A DNA stretch of 64,000 bases, from assembly GCA_963932465.1 (NCBI GenBank), contig OZ010792.1:16261701-16325700 (forward strand), read 5' to 3'. The DNA comes from Maratus speciosus. Its lineage: Eukaryota > Arthropoda > Arachnida > Araneae > Salticidae. Shown here one piece after another: positions 1 through 11,308 of this stretch. The position numbers and the translations under genes were made by a program. The notes under the pieces were generated by a model. That model saw only the letters and a list, made by a program, of their open reading frames with translations, did no database searches and was not told the origin of the DNA. How positions within the stretch are numbered: the first letter of the stretch is position 1; the number at the start of each line of letters is the position of its first letter.

Positions 1-385
1 ACAATTTGAAATTTGATTTTCATTTGAAATATTGTATTCAAGGCGAGTGTTTCTCTCTGGAAAAATTTCCAAATATTAACATTTGTATTGACAATGTTTT
101 CGAAAAGGTTAGTGATTTCGAGATATTGTTATGGTATTTAAAAAAGACGTGTTTTTTTACTATAAATCAATGCATAATTCCTAACGCTCACCTAGTGCGA
201 GGGGGAAAACGTAGCATATTCATTCTAGACCTAAACTGGAGGGATTAAAACAATTTCCAGCTTTCCCCTAATTAGTTCCGAATTGGGCCTTTTTTTGCTC
301 CCCTACCACTGGGCTATTAGTAAACTGTGAAGTTTTGTTATAGTATTGATAATGTGTTGAAAAGTGTTTCATAATCTATGCTGTA
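1..385. other. AT-rich sequence without a gene
   Basis: No coding signal beyond short chance open frames. Bases 321-382 resemble 24211-24268, so this edge holds part of a dispersed repeat. Confidence 0.5.
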
Positions 386-568
386 CCAGGGTTCGCGCGA
401 GTTAGGCAATTTTTTTAGAAGAACAAGTAGTATTTTGTTATAGAAAAAAAAAATCTAGGTTAAATTCACGATATTTCGCTTTCTTTTAATAAGAGATTCT
501 CTTTAAGAAAATACTGGAGCCGAAGGATTTTGTGGTCTGCAAAATTTCAGGAACAGTACGAACCCTGT
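386..568. mobile_element. Foldback element with CAGGG ends
   Basis: Begins CAGGGTTCG and ends with the inverse CGAACCCTG at 559-567. There is no coding capacity. CAGGG ends are common in hAT-type miniature elements, but I see no clear target duplication, so the superfamily is open. Confidence 0.45.
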
Positions 569-582
569 TTACGCGTGTTTTT

Positions 583-1132
583 AACCATTTGGAAAAATGG
601 TTATTGTCCTCTGTCAGGGTAGGAAATCAAAAACATATCTGAAGCGCTTTATTGGCTGAATCCGCATTTTATTCATTTTCTGATTGGTCTATACAGTAAT
701 CTGTATTTTCCCTTTACTTTCGACTGAGATGGATACTTCTGTTGCCACTATGACAAAAAAGTAATAAAAACTACAAAAAAAAATTAATAACTCAGAAACA
801 AATTGAGATACAGCTTTCAAACAAATTGCATTTAAAAGTACATTTTTTTCCTCTATACGACGGTGTAAAAAGTAATATTGTGGGATGTTTAGAAGTTTAA
901 GAATGAAATTTCATTTAAAATGGATCCAAGAATATTAATCTTTAATCCATGGTGTACTTAATGTATGACCAGCTCCGTAGAAGTTTAAAAATTTACAGTA
1001 CCGAAAAATGTAATCCATGGCGCGCGTAATATATGATCAACTCCGTGCGATTTTTTATGTCTTAAATTTTAGTTTTTAAAAAAAATCATTTTCCAAATGG
1101 TCATTGTAACTTGTTAAATTGCATTTTTTTTT
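583..1132 (+). repeat. Dispersed repeat A, copy 1
   Basis: About 550 bp, recurring at 32788-33322 (reverse), 45824-46437 (forward) and partly at 42393-42560 (reverse). The ends carry CCATTTGGAAAA-type inverted sequences: AACCATTTGG on the left and CCAAATGG near the right end. The spacing and internal order are kept in the full copies, which fits a non-autonomous transposable element of unknown class. It contains no open frame of note. Confidence 0.75.
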
Positions 1133-2426
1133 AATTCTTTTCTTGTTTTAAATTGTGGCGTAAATATTTTGACGTAGTGTGACGTAAATTTCTCTAGTAA
1201 AGAAAGTATTCCATTTCTATATTTTTATTAATATATTGCTTTTAAAGTTTTAAACGTTTTTAATTACTCATTATCTGTGACAAATCAATAGTTTGTGTTT
1301 TACATTAAGGAAAATTATTTTTTAGCTCTGTGATGTAGTTATTGTATCCTAATATTCAAATGAGAAAGCATTCGTGCACACTGAATTCCTTCAAATATCT
1401 CGGCATATTCTATATTAATCAGACATTTGCCTTACGTTACGCCTAGTTAACGTTTCAGTTCCCATCGAAGCGAATGATGATACACTTCACGAATAGAATA
1501 ATTAAATATTCCGTGTTCAGAATGTCTTAGAATAACCTAACATTCTGTGTTCACAAACTATTATCTTTCGCCGTGTTAAATTAAATACATCATCTTGCAA
1601 TCTTTGATTTTCATTATCATTACAGTCGAATGTATCACGAAAATACTGTCTGACTTTATATCTTATTTACACATAATAAGACGGGAATTTTTAAAGTCTA
1701 ATTATTATTTTCATTTAATAAATTTAATCTTTTTCAGACAAGTTTTCTTATGAAAGTATGATTACTATAAGCCACAAACTAATTATTTTATATATATGAA
1801 CGCCCATTACATTACAAAAATATTTGTTTTTATTGTGACGTAATCTTTTCTATAAGGGAAATGTTATCTCATTTGGATATTATTTAACGAAACATTCCCG
1901 AAAGAATTTCGTAGAATTTCAATTATTAACCAACTATTCTAAATAAGGAGGTCATAGTTTCCCACTACTGTTAGTATTTTGTTAGATTTATAATGTATTC
2001 ACTTCGTTACAACATTGAAAGGATAAATCATTCGTGCCCACTCAGTTTATTCGGGTCCTGTTCTACATTAATCAGGCATTTGCCTTTCACGCGTAAAAAC
2101 CGTACCAGATATCCTGAAAGCGATCAAAGATATAGTTTCAGGAAACAAAATCTATATACAGTGGAACATCCCTTTAACGAGGTACCTATTTAACAATGTT
2201 TTCTACTCAACGAAATTTTCTCCTGAACCTTGACTTTGAACTCCATTAACATGTAAATTAACCTCCATATTACGAAAAATATATTCTATATAACAAAAAT
2301 TATACCAGTTACGTGCATGTACAACTACAACATTCTAAAAGATAGGTTGCTGTTGCAATGGATGCATGAATGGTTTTCAGCTGATTGTATGAAAATGAAA
2401 TTATTTACTTATTTAATCATTTTCAT
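1133..2426. other. AT-rich sequence without a gene
   Basis: Nothing recognisable as a gene. Bases 1370-1436 and 2031-2095 are an imperfect direct repeat (TTCGTGC... then CATTAATCAG-like, then CATTTGCCTT), suggesting an old local duplication of about 660 bp. Confidence 0.5.
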
Positions 2427-2683
2427 TTAACACGTTCACCCCGGCGCGGTAGGTCATACTCGACTGTCTCAGATCTCCAAAGTCTCCGGCTTTTTGGATA
2501 CCAATATTTTAATACAGAAAATGTTGTTTTATTTAATTAGAACAATTGGGCGATTTAAAGGAACAAGATTTTCTCTAAAATAATAGTGGTGTGAAAAAAA
2601 AGCTTGAAACTCTGGAGACTTGAGAGACTTGAGAACTCTGAGACAGTCGAGTGTGACCCACCGCGCCAGCGTGAACGTGTTAA
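2427..2683. mobile_element. TTAA-flanked miniature element, CACGTTCAC ends
   Basis: TTAA at 2427-2430 is followed by CACGTTCACCCCGGCGCGG. The right end reads CCGCGCCAGCGTGAACGTG and then TTAA at 2680-2683. Inner terminal sequences (GACTGTCTCAGA and TCTGAGACAGTC) are also inverted. A TTAA target duplication with CG-rich ends fits a piggyBac-type miniature element. The same ends occur at 56319 and 56967. Confidence 0.75.
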
Positions 2684-2835
2684 AAGAAGAAATGCTAAAA
2701 GCCTTCAATACAATAAGAAGGGTATTCCAGTTTTACGAAAATTTTATGCTGAATTTTTCGAATATTTACAGAGGCGAAAAGTTTTATGAACAGTGTATTC
2801 TTTATAACAAACCTGAACAAAGTAATATTTCAGAC

Positions 2836-2982
2836 CAGGGATGAGATTTCCGCGTTTTTCCACACCAGTATTTTGTTAGAGAAATTGATATTTCATTTCA
2901 TCGGAATATTTCTGCGATTTAAGACAACAACATTTTATCTAAGATTACACTGGTGTTTAAAAACGCGGAAATCTCATCCCTG
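2836..2982. mobile_element. Short foldback element
   Basis: CAGGGATGAGATTTCCGCG at the left is mirrored by CGCGGAAATCTCATCCCTG at the right, a near-perfect inverted repeat of about 24 bp. It is noncoding. The CAGGG ends suggest a hAT-type miniature element; no target duplication is visible. Confidence 0.65.
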
Positions 2983-3808
2983 TTTAGGATTCTTTTAAAC
3001 TCAAGGATTTGGAATACTGAGAAAAAAGAGAGAAAGCACGCCAAGTTTCAGTTTTTGTTTACTTCTCTTTATTATGTATTTTTTAGACATTATTCTAATA
3101 AAATTTACTTCATATGCCTACATTGCATTAAAAAAAAAACTTACTCGAATTAAAATACAGTTTTCAAAAATTTCCATTTTATGTATGTTTTCATTTTATG
3201 GATTTTCATTTTATGGATATTTTATTATACAAATTTAATGAATTTGAGTTGATTTCTATTTAACGAATTTCCTTCATAACGAAGTGTTTAAGTGTAACGA
3301 TGAGATTTCGTTAAATGGAAATTTCACTGTATTCAGTGTTCAGAAAATGTTATTGTCTCAATGATTGAAATAAACACTTGCAGCAATGGGAAATCGCATT
3401 ATGGAAGACGGAGACCTGAGAATTCGAAATAGGAAGTGCGCAAGAGAAAGCATTCTGCGTGTACACGAAAGATTGCCATATGGAAACTGTCTAACTTTTG
3501 TTCTTTAATTCATTAATAACTTTTTGATACATTTGATTAAATTTCAATATTAATCGTTATTTTATTTTAATTGTTTTTTGACTAGTAACGTTTTTAGTTG
3601 CAAATTTACGCATGTTCGTGTTATTAACAAAACTTTTTAAGTTGTACTTTACGAATATGTAATGATATTTTCCGTCATGTTCTTAAATCAAATATTATGA
3701 GTTTAAGAAACACAAACAAAAATTTATGGACAGGCTGTACGTTACGTATTCTTTTATTGTTTTTTTCGTAAATGTATCTATTTAGAAAATGTTCCTATTT
3801 AAGGATCT
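2983..3808. other. AT-rich sequence without a gene
   Basis: No gene or clear repeat structure seen, apart from simple A/T runs. Confidence 0.4.
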
Positions 3809-3919
3809 TTAACCTTTGCGGTCAAGTGTCGGGAAGTACTCGCCCAAGTTTCATGATTGCCTCGTTTCAAAAAGCTTTCGACAACATTAATTATAAAATG
3901 CAATATTCGCTTTATTTAA
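3809..3919. mobile_element. Probable short TTAA element
   Basis: TTAACCTTTGCGGTC starts at 3809 and the next TTAA is at 3916-3919, shared with the following element. A weak palindrome around AGTACT lies about 20 bp inside. It is probably a degraded member of the TTAA group. Confidence 0.4.
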
Positions 3920-4243
3920 CCCCTTAATTCTCGCTCCCATGATATTCACGGTTTGTGGCTTTTATTCAGATTATTTGATTCACACCAGTTTTGTAAAACA
4001 GCGTAATTGGCTTTGTTATGTTATCAATTTACCTGTCATTAAATAAGGTGACTATTTCTTTTTCAAAAAAGTGGGGCCTATAAGCAATTTGAATTTTTAA
4101 ACCGCAATTTAATGCGACCGTTGGGTTAATGCAGACATATTTCGATTATATAAGGCAAATATTTTAGTACGGTAAAAGTGGTGGTTAAAAAGCTTCAATT
4201 CTTAGTTTATTGTGTCCAAAAAATGAACATCTTAAGGGGTTAA
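3916..4243 (+). mobile_element. TTAA element with CATGA/TCACG palindrome
   Basis: Left end TTAACCCCTTAATTC; right end CTTAAGGGG then TTAA at 4240-4243. The palindrome CATGA-TAT-TCACG (3938-3950) lies 18 bp inside the left TTAA. A partial second copy at 8905-9090 carries the unmutated form CGTGA-TAT-TCACG, so the original hairpin was perfect. Confidence 0.75.
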
Positions 4244-5394
4244 TAAAATATTGCAATATGATCTTTGTAGCTTTCCAAGCACTGAGTGATTACACTGGTA
4301 AAATAATAATAATAATAATAAAAGGAACAATAATGGGTCATACCACAATATTTCAACAAATTCTAAATTTTGTTCGATTGCCGAACCATTTTTTATTTCT
4401 TCTCATACTTTGTATCTGAAAACTTATATGGAAATGAACTTATAATTCAATTTCAAATTTTATTTTGAAAGTCTTAGAGGAGATCGAAAACTGATATTTG
4501 CAGAGTTTTATATAAAAGTGCATATATCTTGATCTAACACAGATAAATAAAAAAAATTTAAAACTATGAAATGTATACACGCTTTTCTTTTAGATCATGT
4601 AATTGTCGTGGATTTATTTTTTATTTTATTTTATTTTATTTTTACTTTTTTTTTAAGGCGAGTACGATTAAATCATATTTTCCGTTACTTCTTTATATCA
4701 CATTCCCTATAATCGTATATTAATTTATTTTTTACAGAAATACATTCTAAATAATAATAATGTATATATGTATATTCTAAATTTTGAAGATATGTCAGGA
4801 ATAACGAAATAAAAATCCTTTGTGGGTTCCATGTTTTTTGCTTAAAATCTTTGTTACAGTATTAAACATTATTATACAAAGTTTAGTATAACAGGAATAG
4901 ATGCTAGACATCTTGGAATGTACCTTCAATGGTAGAATTTAAAACGCTGGCAAAGTTATTTGAAGAAAATCAGTTCTGCATTTTTGAAATTTTATAGAAA
5001 TAAAACAACTTTTATTTCTTTGCTGAGTTATCGATACACAAACGGATAAAACTATGCATAAAATTTTCGATAATTTTTTAAATTGTATAACAAAATTTAA
5101 TAAGTTTCATTTTACTAATAGAGACTTAGCAGAGACGATAAATTAAATCCGCATACAAAATAATTAATATACAGACTACGTATGTTTGTTATATTCTGAG
5201 AATTCTGAGAGAGAAACCGTCTAAATATATATATTCGTAGTCTTCTTTTTGAATATTTTGACTCTTTATAGCTTTGTGGATTTTAAATGTTTTTACTTTA
5301 AAGTTTGTCAATATTTTGTTTTGAAGATAATTTTTCGAAATATCTTAAAAAAAAAAAATGCGTACACAGACAAGCTAGAAACCCTAACAAGAAA
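4244..5394. other. AT-rich sequence without a gene
   Basis: Holds a short (ATA)n tract near 4304-4320 and a (TTTTA)n tract near 4617-4645. Nothing else recognised. Confidence 0.5.
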
Positions 5395-5900
5395 AAATCT
5401 ACGAGAAAATTCTAAAAAAACAAAACAAGTCAGTAATTGTACGTCAAACGTGGCAAAAGTTCGTACTATGACTACTTTTACAAATATTCAGATTTTGGTG
5501 CAATAGCTGTTGCACTTTTATACAAAAAGGCATGAATACAAAATTTATTACAGTTATATGTATTAAATTCAGTAATACGGAAATAACAGGACTGTATCTT
5601 AAATAGGACGTAATCACCATGGCGACGTAGAATCATTATCTATCATGGAATATCATTGAATTAATTACGTATGATAGGATTTAACAGAATGAAGAAAACT
5701 TTTATTACTATTTTTTTAAGTTTTGATTCGCTTTTCATAAAATTTGAAATGATTCTAGAAAATTCAACAATTATATATATTAAATTTCAAACCATTCGGT
5801 TGGGTAGTTTTTGCGCTGTTATTTGAAAACAGATGGGCGGACCAGATGATTACTAAAGGTACTATCTATTTATATAATTACGAACACACCTAAAAAGATC
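5395..5900 (+). repeat. Dispersed duplication, copy 1 of 2
   Basis: Matches 23668-24108 in the same orientation through several diverged blocks: ACGTCAAACGTGG, CATAAAATTTGAAATGA, ATTTCAAACCATTCGG and TATTTATATAATTACGAACAC. The copies differ by indels. It may belong to the same family of old tandem duplications as the 1-kb units. Confidence 0.65.
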
Positions 5901-6424
5901 GACAGCAGTTTTCAAAAAGTAAGTTCAGGTATTTTATTCAGTTAAAATCTAGTGGTAATCATAGAATTGAAAAAGTAATGTTCAAGTTAAAATCTAAATG
6001 GGAAAAACTTTTATTTTTTACAAGAACTAAAATTACACACATAAATAAGCAAGTAGTGTTACAAACGTTTTCATTTTATTATTCCAAAATTGTTTCTAAT
6101 AATTATTACTGTCATCTACAGGTAATTCGAGGATCACTATTATTAGTAGTATAAAATATCCTTTATGTTTGCTTTTTGTTTTAAAGCATGAGTTTTCAAA
6201 ATGAAGCTAAAACCATGTTCTAATACGAATTAATATGAATTACCCATAAAAGAGAGTATAAACATTTAATGTAATTAATTTGGTAATAATGAAATTAAAT
6301 GTTTAGAAACCTTATTCGTCGTTCGAAACTTACACATGTCGACACCCTGATATAAACACATCCTTATGTATTGTAGAGCAGTTTCATTTTTTAAAAATCC
6401 TCTAAAAGTCAGTTTGTTTTCTTT

Positions 6425-6632
6425 TTAACCCTAGAACTACCGAAAATTTTACTCAAGTTTTATAAAAACATTTTACACCAGAATTTTTACTTAAAACTAT
6501 TTAATTTGTTTATTTAACTTATTATTGTCTGATTTATAAATTTAGTTTGTTTTGAAGAAATTTCTGGTTTGAATAAATATTTTGAATGTACATGTCGGGT
6601 CCATTGGACCCTTCTGGTAGACAGAGGGTTAA
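6425..6632 (+). mobile_element. TTAA element, GGGTCC-ATT-GGACCC family, copy 1
   Basis: TTAA at 6425-6428 and 6629-6632 bracket exactly 200 bp starting CCCTAGAACTACC and ending TAGACAGAGGG. The palindrome GGGTCC-ATT-GGACCC (6597-6611) lies 17 bp from the right TTAA. A second copy of identical length sits in the Penelope-like element at 30847-31054, where the empty site proves TTAA duplication. CCCTAG ends and TTAA duplication are typical of the piggyBac superfamily. No transposase is encoded. Confidence 0.88.
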
Positions 6633-6836
6633 CCCTCTCGACTCCGGCGTCTGTTACATATATTTTATTCGGTCTGCACCACCTTTTTAAAACAAATTTC
6701 CTTCAAATACACAATTTCAAAAATGCACTGAATAAAAAAGGCAAATTTAATTTTCCTCTATTACTGGTGCCCAAAACAAATTTTGCAAAGAAATATGATA
6801 TTGCCGTATCGGCGACAACGGAGTACAAAGGTTTAA
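6629..6836 (+). mobile_element. TTAA element abutting the previous one
   Basis: Shares the TTAA at 6629-6632 with its neighbour, starts CCCTCTCGACTCC and ends at TTAA 6833-6836. The palindrome GCCG-TAT-CGGC (6803-6813) lies 19 bp from the right TTAA. The shared target suggests that one element inserted exactly at the terminal TTAA of the other. Confidence 0.65.
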
Positions 6837-6959
6837 TTTAGATTAAAATTTACTGCATTTTTTCGAAGTTGTAATAGTGGAAAATCAAGTGCTTTGCGAG
6901 ATTCTCTATTTTGCGACTGATTTCTTACATAGATTTAGAAAGTTTACGCCCTTCAGGCT

Positions 6960-8200
6960 TTTTAAATTCTGCTACTTTATTTTTTTATGTATCGCTTAAA
7001 TTGTTGGTAAATTGATACATTTCTTTTTCCTTTATTTTGAAATTTGCTAACGGTTGTTTATTCGTCTCTTCCAGCAATGTTTTCTTGCTATTCAACGGAC
7101 ATGTCTTCGCACATGCTTGTTTTCTTTAGCTTGTGTTTTAAAATAAAAGCAAATACAAAAACATTTAAGAATTAATAATAATTGAATTAACTGCAAAAGA
7201 GAATTATAAGTATTAGATATAATTAATTTAATAATAGTGAAATTAAAACTTTAATAATCCTAACTTCATGTTTAACAAATTTAATTGCCTTAAATCCAGC
7301 TTAGTTTCAGAAATCCCGAATCCGTATACTAAATACTATCAATGGCTAAATAATTCATTACTACTTGAATCATACATAGTAATGGCATGTCCACATGCCT
7401 GTGAACCATGCAGTTGACAGCGTGATAATATGAATGTTCCATGCAACCATGCTAAAGACATATTTAATTGATACATAGCAAACATGTATCCGATATAGCA
7501 GAGTATTACCGGAAGGGAAATAATAACGTACATGACTTTAAAAATTATAATGTTAGAGCATGTTATGCAAAATTGTGTGACGCCATATCGGAGATTTATT
7601 AAAATTTAATTACAGTAATGCACTATAACACAATGAGTTACTTAACTTTAAACCCGGACATTGAAACGTAAATGAATGAAGTAGAATCAGTCAATCATTA
7701 TTAAGTCAACTATTATTATAGCTATAACATTTTTTATATAAATATCAAACTTACTTAATTAAATCCTAACGAAATTTAAATAAATTATTTTGTTTTTCTT
7801 TAATATAATTTTATATTTGTTTTCTTTCATAATATAAATCATATCTCTATACATTCTGTGTTTTTGCAAGTTAAATAAAAATATTGTTAACAGGAATTTT
7901 ATTTAATTAATGAAAAATATAATTCTTACGTAAAAGATATGAAGGATTAAAAAAAAGAAAAAAAAAATTCTTGATCGATCCATTGATGTTCAGTGAAAGC
8001 ATATATCATTTTAAAAATCTCGATGGTTGGTGGCTATGTAAATAATTTAAATTTATAGCTTTCAAATAGATTCGGCATAACTGTTAAAACGGTAAAACAT
8101 AATAATAATAATTCAAATACCTGAATAATGAAATACTTTTAATTCTTAAATATTTTTGTAATATATAAAAAAACTTGCTATGTATAATTTACATGTTTAT
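6960..8200. repeat. Duplicated 1-kb unit, copy 1
   Basis: This unit recurs directly downstream (8205-10260) and at 15540-15975, 22690-23060, 46490-48010 (interrupted), 48060-49310 and 57170-57700, always in the same orientation. Landmarks in order: CTCTTCCAGCAATGTTTTC, TTGTGTTTTAAAATAAAAGC, the open minus-strand block at 7339-7584, then AACACAATGAGTTACTTAAC. Uniform orientation over 50 kb points to tandem segmental duplication rather than scattered transposition. Confidence 0.7.
7339..7584 (-). pseudogene. Possible eroded exon in duplicated unit, copy 1
   Basis: An open frame of about 82 codons with no stop ends at 7339. It reads Gly-Val-Thr-Gln-Phe-Cys-Ile-Thr-Cys, a hydrophobic stretch (VMYVIISLPVILCYIGY), then FAMYQLNMSLAW and a Cys/His-rich tail. 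The same frame stays open in the copies at 9149-9397 and about 47850-48000. It is interrupted in the copies near 15.7, 22.9 and 49.0 kb, and the 57.3 kb copy follows the frame only partly. One hydrophobic segment could be membrane-spanning. I recognise no family and see no convincing splice sites. It may be a decayed exon of a tandem gene family or simply noncoding repeat that happens to be open. Confidence 0.25.
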
Positions 8201-8319
8201 TCGGACTTTATGGATTCCGTTGGTTTATTTATTTTTTTCATGTATTATTAAATGGTTGATAAATAGAAACAATTCTTTTTCCTCCATTTTGAAATTGTTT
8301 AACAATTAAAGGTATATAT

Positions 8320-8455
8320 AAGTATTATACAGACATACATACAATAAATACAATAAACCCAACTGGAGTGAAAAATTAGCCTCAGCCAGGAATCGAACCC
8401 GGGACCACAGTATACAAGACTGATGCTCTAACCACTGAGCTACTCCGGCCGATGC
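8320..8455 (-). repeat. tRNA-derived SINE, left arm of inverted pair
   Basis: On the minus strand it starts with GGCCGGAGTAGCTCAGTGG (A-box like) and carries GGTTCGATTCC (B-box like, reverse complement near 8389-8400). The tRNA-like part is 8384-8452, and the loop around TTGTATA suggests descent from a tRNA-Thr(TGT)-like gene. It is followed by CACTCCAGTTGGG and an AT tail. It is not a functional tRNA: the anticodon stem is imperfect. Confidence 0.75.
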
Positions 8456-8590
8456 CTGGGTCTGCAATTTCTCACTAATAAACCATGCAGTCTTGTATGC
8501 TGTGGTCCCGGGTTCGATTCCTGGCTCTGGCTAATTTTTCACTCCAGTTGGGTTAATTGTATTTATTGTATGTATGTCTGTACAATACTT
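8456..8590 (+). repeat. tRNA-derived SINE, right arm of inverted pair
   Basis: Mirror of the left arm. CAGTCTTGTATGCTGTGG, the B-box GGTTCGATTCC, CACTCCAGTTGGG and the tail GTATGTATGTCTGTACAATA are all shared with it in inverted orientation. The first part of the tRNA-like region (A box) is replaced by unrelated sequence, so this copy is 5'-damaged. The flanks (AACAATT.. and ..TTAACTGTT) are also inverted, so the palindrome spans about 8296-8605. Confidence 0.75.
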
Positions 8591-8904
8591 ATATATACCG
8601 TTAACTGTTGAATGCAAGCGTTATTTATGTGTGTATGTGTGTTTTAATATATATTGTAGTATGAGTGTTTTATTATTGTTTAACAATTGTTTATTCGTCT
8701 CTTCCAGCAATGTTTTCATACTATTGCATGAACATGTCTTCGCACATGCCTATTTTTTCTGGCTTGTGTTTTAAAATAAAAGCAAATACAAAAACATTTA
8801 AGAATTAATAACAATTGAATTAACTGCAAAAGAAAATTATAAATATTAGATATAATTAATTTAATAACAGTGAAATTATAATTTTAGCAATTCTAATTCA
8901 ACAT

Positions 8905-9090
8905 TTAACCCCTTAATTCTAGCTCCCGTGATATTCACGATTTGCGTTTTTTATTCAGATTTTTGATTCCCACCAGTTTTATAATATAGTGTAATTGGGT
9001 TTATTATGGTATCATTTTACCTGTCATTAAATAAGGTGAATATTTCTTTTTCAAAAAAGTGGTGCCAACAAGCAATTTGAATTTTTAATC
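8905..9090 (+). mobile_element. Partial TTAA element, CGTGA-TAT-TCACG family
   Basis: Left end TTAACCCCTTAATTCTAGC with a perfect palindrome CGTGA-TAT-TCACG at 8927-8939, 18 bp inside. Matches 3916-4100 and then loses its right end. Confidence 0.7.
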
Positions 9091-9148
9091 CTTTCAATTG
9101 CTTTAAATCGAATTTAGTTTTAGAAATCCAGAATCCGTATACTAAATA

Positions 9149-9397
9149 CTACCAATGACTAAATAATTCATTACTACTTGAATTATACTTAGTAATGGCA
9201 TGTCCACATGCCTGTGAACTATGCAGTTGATAGCGTGATAATACGAATGTTCCATGCAGCCATGCTAAAAACATATTTAATTGATACATAGCAAGAATAT
9301 ATACGATATAGCAGAGTATTTCTGGAAGGTAAATCATAACATACATGACTTTAAATTTGGTAATTTTACAGCATGTTATGCAAAATTGTGTGACGCC
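9149..9397 (-). pseudogene. Possible eroded exon in duplicated unit, copy 2
   Basis: Same open frame as at 7339-7584: GVTQFCITC, VMYVMIYLPEILCYIVY, then LAMYQLNMFLAW and a Cys/His-rich tail, 83 codons without a stop. Many differences from copy 1 change the amino acid, so selection for protein is not evident. No family recognised. Confidence 0.25.
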
Positions 9398-9411
9398 ATA
9401 TAAGAGATTTA

Positions 9412-9703
9412 TTAACCCTCTCGCTGCGTAATTGTTTTATCAATATAGCTTCAAAAATTGCGTATTTAACCCCTTCGCGACGTGCGTCTATTAACCCTTT
9501 CTGACGCAATGTATCCGGGTCGAGATAAGTAATTTTAATATTGAATGTGGCAAAATTTACAATAAAAAAATAACTGGTGGGAATAATCAAGGAGGGTTAA
9601 TTAGACGGGGAAAATGCATCCCTGAGGAAGTCTCGGGTTGCGCAAATTTTGCTACTTTTACGTTGTCAGAGTAAATCTCGGATTGAGCAGCGAGAGTGTT
9701 TAT
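9412..9703. mobile_element. Nested TTAA elements
   Basis: The outer element starts TTAACCCTCTCGCTGCG (9412) and ends GCAGCGAGAG near 9697 with a degraded right TTAA. A second TTAA start (TTAACCCCTTCGCGACG) is at 9466, and an inner 110-bp element lies at 9491-9600 (TTAACCCTTTCTG ... GGAGGGTTAA). The outer family recurs at 26223-26850. Confidence 0.65.
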
Positions 9704-10289
9704 TATTATTATTATTATATATTATTTAAAATTTCATTAAAATAATGCACTATAACACAATGAGTTACTTAACTTTAAACCCGGACGTTGAAAAGTAAAT
9801 GAATGGAGCAGAATCAGTCAATCATTATTAAGTATACAATTATTATAGCTTTAATACTTTTTATATAAAGATCAAACTTACTTAATTGTATCTTAACGGA
9901 GTTTAAAGAATTAATTTTGTTTTCATTAATTTAACATAGTATAAATTTTATCTCCAAACATTCCGTGATGTTTCAAGTTAAATCAAAATACTGTTAACAG
10001 AAATTATATTGTTAAAAAATATAAATCTTATGCAAATGATGGGAAGTATTTAAAAAATATATATCTTGATCGATCAATGCATATTTCATTTTAAAAATCA
10101 CGATAGTTGGCCGCAATTTAATTATTTTAATTTATAGCTTTTAAATAGATCAGGCATAACTGTTAAAACGATAAAACATAATAATAATTCGAATAACTGA
10201 AAAATGAAATAACTTTTATAATACATATAAAAGAAAAGCCTGTCATATAATATTTATGTGCTTAGATAAAGGAGGTATGAAGGCGACGT

Positions 10290-10750
10290 TTACTGTAGAC
10301 TGTATAGTCTATCAATTGTAAGTGAAGTAACTGAGGAGGTTCTCACAAGATGGCGATTTACTTTTTACATCGGATCAACAGTTTCTGATTACCACCGATT
10401 ACTTTCACCAGTAAATTTTGAATAGAAAATTTCGTCTTATTTTAACGGCTTATTCCAGTAAAATTTCTGTCGCAGATATGGTAAAAAATTCTATTCGTTT
10501 TTACTGGCGGAAGTTAACCAGGGTATTATAATCTTTCATTGCCACAATATGGCGGATACGCAGAGCCTGACTACAGCAGAAATAAACATCAACCAGTAAA
10601 AATAAATATATGCTTTTGGCTATAACTATGACTCAAATTCTGCATTAATAAGTTTTTTTTTAAATAAAGGAAAAACATCTATTCAGATTTACTGTTGAAA
10701 GTTTGCCCCGTCTGTAATGAGCCACAGCGAAACAGGTTACAGTTGAAGCT
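10290..10750 (+). repeat. Dispersed repeat B, copy 1
   Basis: Inverted relative to 34035-35100. Shared blocks include ACCAGTAAATTTTGAATAG, TTCTATTCGTTTTTACTGG, GCCATATTGTG-type sequence and GCTCATTAC. No coding capacity. Probably a non-autonomous element. Confidence 0.65.
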
Positions 10751-10812
10751 TCACTATTTTTAGGATATGTCATTTCCTCTTTATTCATAGTTCCATGGCT
10801 AAGATTCTTCCG

Positions 10813-11308
10813 CAGGGTGACGAGTGATTAGGGAAAAACACAGTAAAAAAAAATGTTAATTACCAGTATTTTCTTCCTGAAAATACTTGGAATAATAATA
10901 TTTCAGATTTTAGTTGCTTAAAACGCGTATACCCAACAGAGTGAAATTCTTCCATCTTGTGCTGCGGTTGCAGCCTTGCTAACATATGGTAGTAAGAAGT
11001 ACCAGACTGGGTATCGTTCCAAGTGCTTCACTTGGTAGAACGTCAGTGCTCTATACCGAGGACCCGAGTTCGGTTCCCGGCTTGGATACTTATTCACTCT
11101 TTTGGCTATACGCCTTTTAAGCAACTAAAATTTGGAATATTATTGAATGCAAGGCGTGAGAAATTTCCTACAGAAAATTTTCCAAGATATATATAGATTT
11201 ACTTCGAATAATATAAAGGGATTAAAGAAGGCGAATTTCTCTTTAACAAAATACTGGTATTTATCACCTGGTTTTGACTGTATTTTTCCCTGACTACTCG
11301 CCACCCTG
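10813..11308. mobile_element. Composite foldback element with a SINE inside
   Basis: CAGGGTGACGAGTGATTAGG at the left is mirrored by a GACTACTCGCCACCCTG-type right end. TTCCG lies directly on both sides, a possible 5-bp target duplication. Inside is a second inverted pair (TTTTAGTTGCTTAAAACGCG near 10909 and CTTTTAAGCAACTAAAAT near 11115) enclosing a tRNA-like SINE head. Confidence 0.6.
11019..11085 (+). repeat. tRNA-like SINE head
   Basis: CCAAG ... CTTGG can pair as an acceptor stem. An A-box-like GTGCTTCACTTGG and a B-box-like GAGTTCGGTTCCC are at tRNA spacing. The anticodon arm is degenerate, so I read it as a tRNA-derived SINE rather than a tRNA gene. Confidence 0.55.

Larger units (their letters stand above)
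8205..10260. repeat. Duplicated 1-kb unit, copy 2, expanded by insertions
   Basis: Collinear with 6960-8200 but enlarged by a SINE pair (8296-8605), a TTAA element fragment (8905-9090) and nested TTAA elements (9412-9703). Long blocks such as AAAATAAAAGCAAATACAAA and AACACAATGAGTTACTTAAC match copy 1 closely, so this pair is among the more recent duplications of the unit. Confidence 0.7.

Noticed and set aside
8384..8452. tRNA-Thr gene on the minus strand
   Set aside because: A and B boxes are good, but the anticodon stem is imperfect and the unit continues into a SINE body that is repeated in inverted orientation alongside.
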